A DNA stretch of 64,000 nt from Patiria pectinifera (Eukaryota; Echinodermata; Asteroidea; Valvatida; Asterinidae). Below the pieces are notes generated by a model, which did not search any database, was not told the DNA's origin, and was given only the letters and a program-made list of their open reading frames with translations. This document shows positions 8,994 to 19,591 of this stretch, piece after piece. Made by a program: the position numbers and the translations under genes. The stretch lies in the NCBI GenBank assembly GCA_029964075.1, contig CM057142.1, positions 36,582,392 to 36,646,391 on the forward strand. Reading direction: 5' to 3'. Every line of letters begins with the position of its first letter. Position 1 is the stretch's first letter.

Positions 8994-11900
8994 CTAAAGA
9001 CGTGAACGGCATCAAAATGGCCGGAACGGATCGATGCTCGCTGGTATAATCCTGCTTAAATAAATACCCAGACTCTGGGTATTTTTTTTGCTATCTTTCA
9101 CCATAACAGCAAAAACACCAAGTAAAATAGATAATGGGAAAGACCGTATTTGAGAGAAAAAAAGGACCGGAAACTCCCCAACACGCAGACAAAAAGTAGC
9201 AATGATATTATAATACATGTAGTATAAAAGTCGGCCACTGCCAAACACTCACAATTATTAGCAGACCACCATACCAAGTTGCAACTTGCAAGGAGCTGAT
9301 CGAGCTCATTGCTTTTGTCACGTCCTAGAAGTGATATTCACAAACACAAATTCCATTATACATTTGGAGAGACTGGATGCCACCTCAGCAATATTAGATC
9401 TCCTTTAACAATGGTCACTACCTGTTGCATTGGAGCGCCAATGACCTATCTTCTATCTTCACAGGATTTTTGGAAAAGGATTAGCTGTCAACAGCGGGAC
9501 GATCGAATGAGCATTGTTAATTTTGCAACTCTATTATGGTTGCAGGCCAGTAAGTACGCCCAAAATTGTGTACGCCGGCCAAATCACGATTTGCACGCCC
9601 TCAAATTCTCTGCTTTGTTGGCCATGAAATTCAGGGTTTGTAAACAAACAAACAAAAAGAAACAGGGGTGGATCCAGGAATTTTGGCGGGGAAGTTTCCT
9701 CGGAAAAAAATCTCAAATGTAGACTGGGGTTTTTTTCTCCGGACACTTGGCCTCCGAAAATCAATAAGGGGGGAGGGGCTTCGTACCATACTTTCAATTT
9801 AGGCGCTGTTCAATCCGACGATTATTAAGACTTTATTACAGAATAAGGTACGGTACAAATACCATCCAACCCAGCTGGCTCTGTCCGTATTTTATGCACA
9901 GGCAGACATTATTACCAGTATAATTTCTTTGAATGTCGAAGCGGGGGGGGGGGGGGGTTCGCATTATTTTTAATAAATTTCTATGAAAAAAAAAAATGAC
10001 AGAGCTGATTCCCCCGCGGATCTGCGCCTGAGAACATCAAAATGAAAGATGATTAAAAAAGAATTTATATTATGTGGGTTTCAAACACTTGGAAGTTGTG
10101 TATTTCCTGGAAGTTGGGGTATTTATCACTGTGGTATATGGCAGTTTATTTACTGGACTACAGCCACACATACCTGGCCCAGTCCAGACTATGAAAATAC
10201 CGCCCTCACTTTACCCAAATATCGATACTAAAGCCCAGAAAGTCGCATCCCGCATGGCTATATCTCCGACTATTGGAGCATTATAGCGCCCTCATTTTCC
10301 CTCGAGTCTTTGATCTCATCCTGGTCAACGGTCCGAGTCACGTTTGAGTGAGAAGCCTCCTTAGCGTTTTATTTCACTATTTATTGAGATTAAGTGCCCT
10401 CTGTGAACGAAGGTGATAAACAGACCGAGTGCATTTGTATATTTTGCACCGCCGAAGGAAACCACGCTATTTCCCCGTTGTTTGTCTCTACAAGAATTCC
10501 AGTGGGTCTTTTCGTCTTCTACTTTTTCGGTGGCGCATGCGCTCGCGCCCAATAACGATCCACCACACGAGACACGCACAACATATTGCCATTTCGTAAG
10601 CTGAAGTTCCACAAGGTGGACGTAGCTGAAGGATGTAGGATGTAATATCAGGGCAGGCAACCAAGCTGGTGAGAGATACACTGGGCCTATTTATGCGGCC
10701 AGTGTGCATGAGAGGTAAGACGCGGTGCAACGATTCATGAGAAACCAACTTTCATATGAATTCTTACCCTGATGAACAAAAAGTGGAGAAGGATTGTATT
10801 TGTCTCCCGGGAGTGCTTGTTCGTAATTTGGAGCCTCAAGACTGGATTTTTATTTCCCATTTGGGACTCGGGATCTCTAGATAAATGGATCAATCGAAAG
10901 GATTCCTGGCCTGACGTCATCATTCATGGTTACAAAACCTACCAGGCAAGTTGGATTTTCGTTATTCTTTTCTGTCAAGTTTCTGTCAAGCTCTAAGCGA
11001 ACCGCTGTCATCACTGTTTCAATCTTCTCCGGCACATGTCCGGCATAGTGTTCCCCTCAAGTTCGAATCCTCATCACCATTTAATACGCAGTCTTTCTGA
11101 ACACCAATCGTTTTTAAGTTAAATGTTATATCAACACTGCTGTAATAAAAGTTGTTGCCAAGACCCGAAGTACATGTTACAAACTTATTCATATCGTGTT
11201 GTGGGGAAAAAAAGATGAAAACTGACGAAATTGAAACCGACGTCTTAAAATAACCTGCAGAGAAGCAGACACTTTTGAGAAAAACACTGCGCCTAAAAAT
11301 GTTCCTGTAAACATTCATTTTAGCTGAGATGTATGATGATTTGAAGAGTCAAAAATGATGTACTCGCGTCGGCATAATCACATTCAAAATCGATCGTTGT
11401 CAAAAGATTTAAAGGCACAAATATTTATAAAACACACCAAGGACGTCTTATTAACAAATTCCGTTTTCTTAATCGTCTGAGCTTTTTTGTAAAAAGCTTA
11501 AATCACATCTCTTCTGGAAATGTAAACCTCAAGATACAAGATTCGGAACATACGCCTCCTTCATCAAAATGGGCTCGCGTCGTTTTGACATAAAAATTCA
11601 TTATACCCAGTCGTGTTCTTTACGTATCCTGGTGTAAATTAGTATTCGTGATCTTCGGAAATGGTCCTGAAACAAATGGAGAGACAAATAGAACCTTTCC
11701 TGCTGCAGTTAAATTTGAAAATAAACTCCAAATGTTAGACTCGATGCTCGGTTTATATAAATACAATAAAATGTAATCTGTTGCTGTTTTTACCGAATAA
11801 AAGTTTAAAAATTAATTCAAAAGACATAATAGTCAAAATTTCTATTAACCTGCCTCTTAAAAGTCCTTTAAAACAACAACTTCCCGCACATAATAATTCT

Positions 11901-12868
11901 ACAGGGTCAATATCCAAGCAAAAAGAAATCTTTAAAAAACCGGTAAAAAAACACTGAAAATCAAGTTTGGATACTTGGGATAAAAAGTAAGTGTTGATTT
12001 TTTAAAGCCAAAACAGGCCAATGAGTCCCGTTGAAAAAAAAAGCGATGGTAGATAGAGTCTTGCTGAAGAATCTCCAACTACTTGTCGTCTTAGGCCGTA
12101 CTTCTGTAAAGAGCAACGCATTAAGTTCCATTAACAGCTCAGTCTAAGTAACTACAATCACGCAATTCTTTTTATATTTTTTTTAGGAAAAACAATTGAC
12201 CAGTGCCCGCGGTGCAGATCTCTCATACTAGAACGTGGTCGATCATAGTCTCGCGTGCGCCTGCCGTGCATGCAATACGGTCTTTTTATTTCGCGCGGCC
12301 GGGCATTTTACTGCCCGTGGTGCCGGTAATGCTGTCGATTCGTTCACATTACGTAGTACGAAATTTTCTCGAATTGAATTGATTAAATAGAATGCATGTA
12401 TACATTTTGGAAATCACAAAGATTGTTATAAAATTTCCTTGGGTTTCTAAAAATGTGTTATTTATTTCCCTTCGACAGCCGTAAGCGCGATGGTATTTTC
12501 CAATGATAGATGAAATAATTTATTCTTTATTGAGGAATGTAAAACTCTTTGCTATTCAAATAATGTATGCCTTTCATTTTCCAAATGTTCTGAAATTTCC
12601 TTTAAAACTCGTATATTGTGAGAAATAATTGGAATGACTTGCACGATATTTCAGTAATTTTTCACCTAATAAATTTTGACAGTAAATGAGCATTTTTGTA
12701 TAACTGACCAGCCAGTATGAGTAGTCTGCTCCTTGTCTAGTGAAAAGAAGTTTATTTTGTATAATTAAATTCTGAGGAACACGCAAAAAACTCGGGGTTT
12801 TTTTAACACGTCCAGATGAAATGACTACAGTAAACGTGCTGGAAACAAAACACAATTTAGGAATTTTG
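8994..12868. other. Intergenic, no gene recognised
   Basis: Contains a small hairpin at 9067-9083 (ACCCAGACTCTGGGT), an hAT-like left end at 9663 (CAGGGGTGGATCCAGGAA), a 16-G run near 9942-9957, and otherwise unique AT-rich DNA. No open frame here has natural protein composition or convincing splice sites. Confidence 0.4.
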
Positions 12869-13080
12869 ACTTGAGGGCAATTCCATAAAATCCAATGTAC
12901 GTCCGACCACATGATGTACTTATACAAGGTCGGTGGTGGTGCACCTCAGTTTGGTCTGCAGTTATTTTCTACTCATTGGATGTCAGGTTAATATTTGTGA
13001 TGCATCACATTCACTTTCCAAACAGCAGCTCATTAGAGTGTATGTCATGTACGTCTGATTTTACGGAATTGCCCTCAAGT
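12869..13080. mobile_element. 212-bp MITE with 16-bp+ inverted ends
   Basis: ACTTGAGGGCAATTCC at 12869 is matched by the inverse GGAATTGCCCTCAAGT at 13065-13080, and the similarity continues inward for several bases (TAAAATC and GATTTTA). No coding capacity. A target-site duplication is not obvious. Confidence 0.7.
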
Positions 13081-13790
13081 TAAATCATCATGACCCCGGC
13101 TGGCATGCTGTCTCTTAGATGGAATCAACGATTGTTGGTAAAATTTAAAAAGTGTGTCACTTACACACTTTGTACGGATACTTGCCACATAATTCAGCGT
13201 CACATAATTCATAGAACATGCTCATTGCTCTCTCATAATATATCATATTTTATGGATTCCACAGGAGGAAAGTATGCACGATGTTGACTATGCTTCTGGT
13301 AAAAGTAAAGCATCCACTGAGATGACACTATAATAAACAGTTTAGGGCTTTAGGCCCTGAAATGAGTGGAGGGCGAAATGCAAATGACTTTTTTAAAGCT
13401 GGTAAAACCAAGAGTGTTGCATGGACTTTTAGGGACATTTGGGTGACGTTTTGCTTACGGGTACAATTATGCCTGTGTGTGAGGTAATGAAGGAATTTGA
13501 ACTGCGAATAATGTGAAGTGTTTGACGAAGATGTTTGTCTCCAGTCCTCGGTAAGTGTTATGAGAAGGAAACAATTAACACGATTCTCTACCCCCACCCA
13601 AGATGGACCTAGGGGGAGGGTTGACAATCTCTGGTGAGATTTCCCGATTAATTTACACACAAAGTAACTAAGGGATGTACCAACTTGAGAGTATGTGAAA
13701 ACATAAGACAAACTCACAGACTACTTCTTCAATCTCGTTACAGATTTGCGAATATTCGATTCGATGGCACGTATATATTATACGGCATGC
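13081..13790. other. Intergenic, no gene recognised
   Basis: Unique sequence without a credible exon. The opposing frames at 13328-13717 lack splice signals and natural composition. Confidence 0.4.
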
Positions 13791-13799
13791 TTTACAATG

Positions 13800-13943
13800 G
13801 GTGCATACCTTTGTTCCCCAATACCTATATGTTCCCCAACCCTAACCCTAACCCGAACCATCTATAACCCTTACACTAACCCTTTACCCTAACCCTCGAG
13901 ATTTTGGGGAACATAGGTATTGGGGAACATAGGGTAGATCCCC
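13800..13943 (+). mobile_element. Telomere-repeat-cored foldback element, copy A
   Basis: A 144-bp insertion flanked by an exact 9-bp direct repeat TTTACAATG (13791-13799 and 13944-13952). The ends are inverted: GGTGCATACCTTTGTTCCCC, with ATACCTATATGTTCCCC next, against GGGGAACATAGGTATTGGGG and AACATAGGGTAGATCCCC. The centre is a degenerate array of CCCTAA, the C-rich strand of the animal telomere repeat. A second copy lies inverted at 29203-29364. No coding capacity. Confidence 0.8.
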
Positions 13944-13952
13944 TTTACAATG

Positions 13953-14973
13953 TAGTAGGCATGACGAGTTTACAATGTAGTAGGCATGACGATTGATGTT
14001 CGTCCAGTCAAGTCTGAAACCAGACTCGATTAGATGAATTAATTAAAGTCTTGTGATTGTGACTTCGTTTATTGTCTTTCTTTTAACAGATAATGTAGTT
14101 TGATAGCTTGTATAATGTTATTCGTTTCTTAACGTTTTGAATGTCTCAAGTTCATTGTTCATGCCGATGTTGGTGCTGATGAAGCTGATTGTTCGCCTGC
14201 TGTTGCTAATGTTCCAAGTCTGCTGTGTCTGTTGGTGTTGCTGCTCATGTTGTTCTGTGTACTCCTGTCGTTGCTGCTGATTGTGTTGCTGATGATACTG
14301 CTGATGCTGGTGCTACTCTTTTTGCTGCTATTGTAGAGCTGCTAATTTCAGCCATTGCTGTGGCTGCCTGATAATGTTGCAGTTGACCGTTGTTTTGTTT
14401 CAGCTTTGTTGTTTTGCTGTCGTGACTTTAATACTGCAGTTTTTTTGGGTTGTGTTTCTCTTGATATTGTTGTTGCCATTGTTACTGCACTATATAACTG
14501 TCATTATTGCTGCCGTACTGCAGCTTTGTCCGCAGTCGATATCATTCCCACTGTTGTTCTTTAGTCAGAGATAATTCCTTCAAAAGTGCAGTACTTCAAT
14601 CCTGGGTAAAAACTGCATCAGTGTCCAATATTCCTCAAAATTCAGAATTTGAACTTGCTATACTCAAAAGTCTCAGATTTAGTACCCTCAACCCCAATAA
14701 ATTTTACCCAAAAAAAAAGGACAACCTGATCTGATGCCGATAGAAGCCCTCCCTCTTAATCAAGGAAAGACATGTTGACACTTACTTCTAAATTCTGATT
14801 TTTTTTTTTATATTTACCTCACAATCGTACTGACATACCCGCATACACGCAGGCTTACAGCATTAAATGTGCATATTCCTGTAGGCCTGCCTTATTATTA
14901 TTTGGGGAGGGGTAGACCATTGTTTTCTTTCTTTTTTGGACCTTCGAAGAAAAATCCGTTATGAAACGTTATG
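13953..14973. other. Intergenic with a TGC/TTG-rich stretch
   Basis: A 25-bp tandem duplicate (TTTACAATGTAGTAGGCATG units at 13944 and 13969) lies beside element A. From about 14165 to 14545 the DNA is rich in TGC, TGT and TTG triplets, giving spurious Leu/Ala-rich frames. No gene recognised. Confidence 0.5.
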
Positions 14974-15093
14974 TTAATTAAGGAGAATACACGAGAAAGT
15001 GTGGATTCGTAATTTAAGAATTCACGAGGTGCGAAGCGCCGAGTGAAATCGTAAATTAAGAATCCACACTTGCGAGTGTATTCTTCGACTTAA
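14974..15093. repeat. 120-bp imperfect hairpin
   Basis: The left arm (TTAATTAAGGAGAATACAC, then AGTGTGGATTCGTAATTTA) pairs with the right arm (TAAATTAAGAATCCACACT, then GAGTGTATTCTTCGACTTAA). The centre, GAGGTGCGAAGCGCC, is itself near-palindromic. It shares the GTGTGGATTCG motif with 15551-15961. Confidence 0.65.
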
Positions 15094-15389
15094 CCCATTG
15101 CGTCAACAGAAGTATTTGAAAGAATGTTGCAACCTGACGCCATTTTTTTCTTTAATATAATTCCAATGAGGGTCATTCGTTTGCAAAAATGATGATAAGA
15201 CATGAATCTGGGACTGAGAAATGTTTCAAATTTTGTTAAGAAATACTTGAAATGACTCTCCATAGACTTCGTACACAAGCGCGAAAGTGGCGTCTGGTTG
15301 CAATATTTTTCCCTGGCGTGTTTAGCATGTATATCGCCACACCCGTACAACCAAGTCATTAATTGTGTGTATAGGCTCCTTTCGACAAA

Positions 15390-15551
15390 ATGGATAGTTC
15401 AGACGACGATTTCTTTCTGACTAAAAGTAGTATTTGCAGTGACGGCGGCGAATGGGACAGTGAAGATGCGTTGGTAATTTTCGGAAAACAAATGTTCACG
15501 CAGACGGTCCTATTCAGGCTCATTATGGACAACAATTGTCCGACGGGTTCA
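15390..15551 (+). CDS. Hypothetical acidic N-terminal coding exon
   Basis: An ATG opens a frame starting MDSSDDDFFLTKSSICSDGG then EWDSEDAL. A possible GTAATT donor follows at about 15473. The frame formally continues to 15707 but runs into a palindrome and then the hAT-like MITE, so the real coding part, if any, ends by about 15550. The acidic Ser/Asp-rich start could be a first exon of a host or transposon gene. Family not recognised. Confidence 0.2.
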
Positions 15552-15584
15552 AAGTGTGGATTCGTAATTCCGAATCCACACTTT
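15551..15584. repeat. Perfect 14-bp hairpin
   Basis: AAAGTGTGGATTCG and CGAATCCACACTTT are separated by 6 bases. The same arm sequence recurs at 14998, 15604 and 15944 in either orientation. Confidence 0.8.
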
Positions 15585-15618
15585 ACTAAAGACTCGTCGT
15601 TCCGAATCCACACTTTGT

Positions 15619-15915
15619 CAAGGGCGGATCCGGGGCCAAAGGGCCCTGCCCCCAAAAAAAAACGAAACCATTTTTTTTTTTTACATCGCAATAAAGGCAG
15701 GCAATGAGTACAGCACCATCTTTTCCTCAAAAAAACATTGGTTAAGTGGTCAGAAATCGCCTCAGATTGCACCACAGAGCATCTAGAATCCAAAAAATTT
15801 CGGGGCCCTTAAGCGGGCCCCGAACCCCACGCCGTAATTTTTTGACCCACTTTTTGGGGGGACCAAATTTTTTTTGGGCCCCCCCAAAAAAAATTGTGTT
15901 CTGGATCCGCCCTTG
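15619..15915 (-). mobile_element. hAT-like MITE, copy 2 (297 bp)
   Basis: The ends CAAGGGCGGATCC and GGATCCGCCCTTG are perfect inverted repeats, flanked by an exact 8-bp duplication CACTTTGT (15611-15618 and 15916-15923). It is inverted relative to the copy at 5379. It inserted into one of the GTGTGGATTCG-family repeats, so it is younger than that repeat. Confidence 0.9.
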
Positions 15916-15923
15916 CACTTTGT

Positions 15924-17844
15924 GACCAGTGTAAGAGATTCGTAGATCCGAATCCACACTTTAACAAGAGTGTGACGTCATAGCAATTGTTGAAATGAGA
16001 AAACTGTAACTAATCGCCACACTACTGTAACTCGACAGTCACCGTATAGTTTAATTAATATGAATACATAAAAACTCAAACGTTGGCGTATAAACCAGAC
16101 AACTATTGCAGCGGCGGCGAATGTGCATGGTTTTAGACGGTCCAGTAGGATTTAGCGTGTACTTTATTCAGACGTGATTTAATAATCCAGTCTTCGGCGC
16201 CATACACCGTCATATCGCCGCTTCCTTATAAATTACATCATTACACCCACCATTAGGGGCAAAGCCAGCTGAAATTTTCATAATGGATCATTTACAAGCC
16301 ATTTGTTTCAATTAAACAGGGAAGGAATCATTTACACGGGGCTGGGCGTGCGATTTGAGCGCCATGAGCTATACTTGCCAATAGAGCCTCATGCCGCATT
16401 AGGTTGCCTTCAGCGTTGTTTGCCTAACGGTCTCACGAACCTTGACTGCATGAGCAGACCTATATGTAGATAACAATGCACAGTGATTGCTTGCGCTGTA
16501 TAAGCAAATATGCCTAGCAAGTTGACAGAATGATAACTTTTTGAGAAGATGCGAAAGCAAATTAACTTTGTAATAAGAGCTCTTTGTGCCTAGGCCCTAC
16601 GCCACCCCACGGCATTGGATAAGTGTTGACCTAAAATGTAAAGATGACCCCTTTTAACCTAACCGACCACCCAGCCCAGCTATATCAAATCTAAGCCAAT
16701 CGATTAGAAAATACAACCAAATTCAGGCAAATTGTGTTCCTTCCTACATAATTAAACCAAACCAAGCTAAACCAACCAGAAACCCTACCAATTTCAACTG
16801 TCTCTCTTAAACCTCTCAAAGAGCCTTGCATCCTTTTTACCATCCAGCTTTCTCGACTCGGTTATCTTGTTTAACGTGATCAACTGCGGTGTGGTATACT
16901 GCTAAGGGACTCAAGGCCCGGTTGGGTTCGAACCTACATACGAAGGCATCTCCCTTTGCACATAACATCGACATCGCATCCACTATAAAGGCTACAACTC
17001 TCACCCAATATGCCACCCGAACATGTTAGGCATATCTCGTTAAAATATATCTAGGTATGTCTGGAGCCATCGGAGCCGATATGATTCATCAGGCAGGTGG
17101 TTATATCTGTCATTGACATTTCCCCTGACAAAATGTGAGCATCGATTGCAGGTTATTTCAGTATTGTGTTGGTACAAATTTAAAGGCATGTAGGGTCGTT
17201 GGTATTTGCTTGTACTCGGAAACGGACCTACCAATTAAAGTAAAGACACTTGCTTGAAGTGAAGACATAAAAGATATACGGCTGTGACCAAATATCCTGT
17301 GAAATTATTCCGCCTAAAAATGTATTGTTAGGAAGAAAACAATAAGTGAAGGTGATTTTATAAAGATAAATATGCTCCTGACGATGACTAGAGAAGGCTT
17401 GTCCAAACGTTGAGACCAAAGACAAGTTCGTTTAGAACTTACAGCAGGACTGTTCTTATCAGAACAAAAAACTACTTAGCGAAGTTGATAATAAGCAGGA
17501 CAAGTTCTTTTTAGAACTAAATATCTTCTATAAGCAGTAGTTATTACCACATGGTATTACCGCAAACCGAAATGATACCGATACTCCACCATGCAAAGCC
17601 TCAAATCTTATATAAATATGTTTTGCTCAGATCAAAAGTTATAGAACCTAAGCACATAGCCACCTTCCATATTGAGTTTATAAAAGACTGCATAAAACAT
17701 CGTCGGTTCTGACATCGGGCGATACTGTGAGAATATAGGTTGACAATATAACTTGGTATAAGTGACATGCAATGACAGTGCATACTTCAAGCATAATGCT
17801 TGATACCAACATTCAATTCGACTGACTTCTCACTAACCATTCTT
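15924..17844. other. Receptor upstream region
   Basis: No complete exon is recognised. A possible decayed tRNA-like T-arm (TTGGGTTCGAACC) is at 16923. Non-coding 5' exons and the promoter of the receptor may lie here or further upstream, but nothing identifies them. Confidence 0.4.
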
Positions 17845-17861
17845 TTATCATTGGTTTCAGT
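17845..17861 (+). other. Splice acceptor just before the receptor start
   Basis: TATCATTGGTTTCAG ends about 8 bases before the start codon at 17870. It implies that at least one non-coding 5' exon lies upstream and joins an intron-free coding exon, the arrangement known for vertebrate muscarinic receptor genes. Confidence 0.6.
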
Positions 17862-17869
17862 GAGCGACC

Positions 17870-19591
17870 ATGAATGATAACGTGCAGACCGTGCCATGGG
17901 TAACAGCGGGTCCGGTCTTGGATAACTCCTCCGCAGGACCAACCGACAACCTGACGAGCACGGACGACCATCCACCCTTCGGCAGTCATCCACAATGGGC
18001 AGCCATACTCATCATATTGGTGGCCGGCTGCTTGAGTATTTTCACCGTCAGTGCCAACCTCATGGTATGGATGTCTTTCTTTATGGACAAGCAGCTCCAG
18101 GTCATCAATAATTACTTCTTGTTGAGCCTTGCCGTGGCCGATGTGATTATAGGAGGCATATCGATGCCGCTTTACACTCTGTATTTACTGCAGGAGGAAT
18201 GGAGACTGGGGCCAATTGTTTGCGATATCTGGCTCTCCATAGACTACGCTGCATCCAATGCTTCTGTCATGAACCTATGCATCATATGTTTTGATAGATA
18301 TTTATCCATAACCCGTCCACTGACTTACCGGGCGAATCGGACGCCGCGGAAAGTAAAAATTATGATCGCTGCGGCTTGGGTCATCTCGCTTGTGATCTGG
18401 GTACCACTGATAGTGGGCTGGCAGTTCTTCGTCGGCAAGAGGAATATTGGGGAAGGAGTCTGTGCAATTCAATTCCTGAGTGATGAAATCATTCTCAACA
18501 TCATCACCATCATCATAGCGTTTTACATGCCCGTGTCACTCATGTGCGTCCTGTACTACCGAATCTGGCGGGAAACGGAAAAGCGGGCGCGAGAATTGGG
18601 AAATCTCCAGGCGGGCGGCAACAGTCACACCTCGAAACACCTGTTGTCTCCGGAAGATGGTCATGAACACGCCGAGAGGAATCATCGGAAAACTGGGTTC
18701 AGAGCTCGCTTACTGTGCTGTGCGATAGCAGATATATACGATGATGAGTTAGAAGAGAGCAGCGATATAGCATCTCCCATGCCCACGACAAACAGTCAGG
18801 TCCCCTCACCCAAACCTTGTCCCGGTCATAACAGTGTTCACTGCAGTGCCTCTTCCAACAAAACCTCCCCTCGCCTCTCTCCGGTCAATAAACCTAAAAA
18901 AGATGGTCGGGCCACACCTGAGCGTCCTAAGCATGATTCGGATAAGAGCTTTGCCGCTTCGCTGTACACCATCCTCATAAAACTGCCTGGAGAGAACGGG
19001 TTGAATCAGAACAAGCCAGGTGAACAGCCCAAGATCACGCTTATAGAAGGGGAGCCGGAAAACGATACTTGTACTGCCTTAATGCAGGACCAAGATGGCA
19101 GCCACCTTGTTCCTCCAACTAAGGAACACGCCTGCCAACAACGTGATCGAGCGGGATCTACAACAAGCATCCAAAGTCAAAAGAACAAACCCCTGACTAT
19201 CAGCACAATATCCATGGTGAACAAGATGGCCGTCAGAGCCAAGACAAATGTTGTCAAACGGAAGAAATCGGCCCTGATTCGCGAAAAGAAAGCAGCCAGA
19301 ACTCTTTGTGCTATTCTCTCAGTTTTCATCATAACCTGGACCCCTTACAGCATTCTGGTACTAGCCACTTACGGGCAGGATCTTGAAAACCAACCGGCGT
19401 TACTTAAAATGTTTGACATTGCGTACTGGCTGTGCTACCTAAACAGTACCGCCAACCCCATTTGCTATGCGCTGTGCAATGCAAACTTCCGCAGGGCGTT
19501 CATACGCATTCTGCATTGCAAATGGAAAACACGGAGGGTGAACAACACACATAAGATAGTCCACCATACGAACTCGTCCTCCCGCAGATGA
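17870..19591 (+). CDS. Muscarinic-type acetylcholine receptor (class A GPCR)
   Basis: The 573-residue single-exon protein is a plasma-membrane receptor expected to bind acetylcholine and signal through G proteins. The outside N-terminus has N-glycosylation sites at Asn19 and Asn27 and no signal peptide. Seven membrane segments lie at about 44-70, 80-106, 118-140, 163-185, 207-230, 475-500 and 513-536. Diagnostic residues: Asn63 (1.50), Asp91 (2.50), amine-binding Asp125 (3.32) in SIDYAASNASVMNL, Cys118-Cys198 disulphide, Asp142-Arg143-Tyr144, Trp170, Pro221, Trp490 (6.48), Tyr493, Tyr519, Tyr523 and NPICY. LGPIVCDIW and YWLCYLNST are muscarinic signatures. The third intracellular loop (about 232-472) is long and Ser/Pro-rich with a basic end (VKRKKSALIREKKAA), usual for this family. 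Odd: position 6.52 is Ser494 and 5.39 is Asn210, where vertebrate receptors have Asn and Thr. Subtype and G-protein coupling cannot be told. The start is the first ATG after a splice acceptor. Confidence 0.95.
   Translation: MNDNVQTVPWVTAGPVLDNSSAGPTDNLTSTDDHPPFGSHPQWAAILIILVAGCLSIFTVSANLMVWMSFFMDKQLQVINNYFLLSLAVADVIIGGISMPLYTLYLLQEEWRLGPIVCDIWLSIDYAASNASVMNLCIICFDRYLSITRPLTYRANRTPRKVKIMIAAAWVISLVIWVPLIVGWQFFVGKRNIGEGVCAIQFLSDEIILNIITIIIAFYMPVSLMCVLYYRIWRETEKRARELGNLQAGGNSHTSKHLLSPEDGHEHAERNHRKTGFRARLLCCAIADIYDDELEESSDIASPMPTTNSQVPSPKPCPGHNSVHCSASSNKTSPRLSPVNKPKKDGRATPERPKHDSDKSFAASLYTILIKLPGENGLNQNKPGEQPKITLIEGEPENDTCTALMQDQDGSHLVPPTKEHACQQRDRAGSTTSIQSQKNKPLTISTISMVNKMAVRAKTNVVKRKKSALIREKKAARTLCAILSVFIITWTPYSILVLATYGQDLENQPALLKMFDIAYWLCYLNSTANPICYALCNANFRRAFIRILHCKWKTRRVNNTHKIVHHTNSSSRR

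Noticed and set aside
16900..16990. tRNA gene around GGTTGGGTTCGAACC
   Set aside because: Only a T-loop-like stretch; no acceptor or D-arm pairing on either strand.
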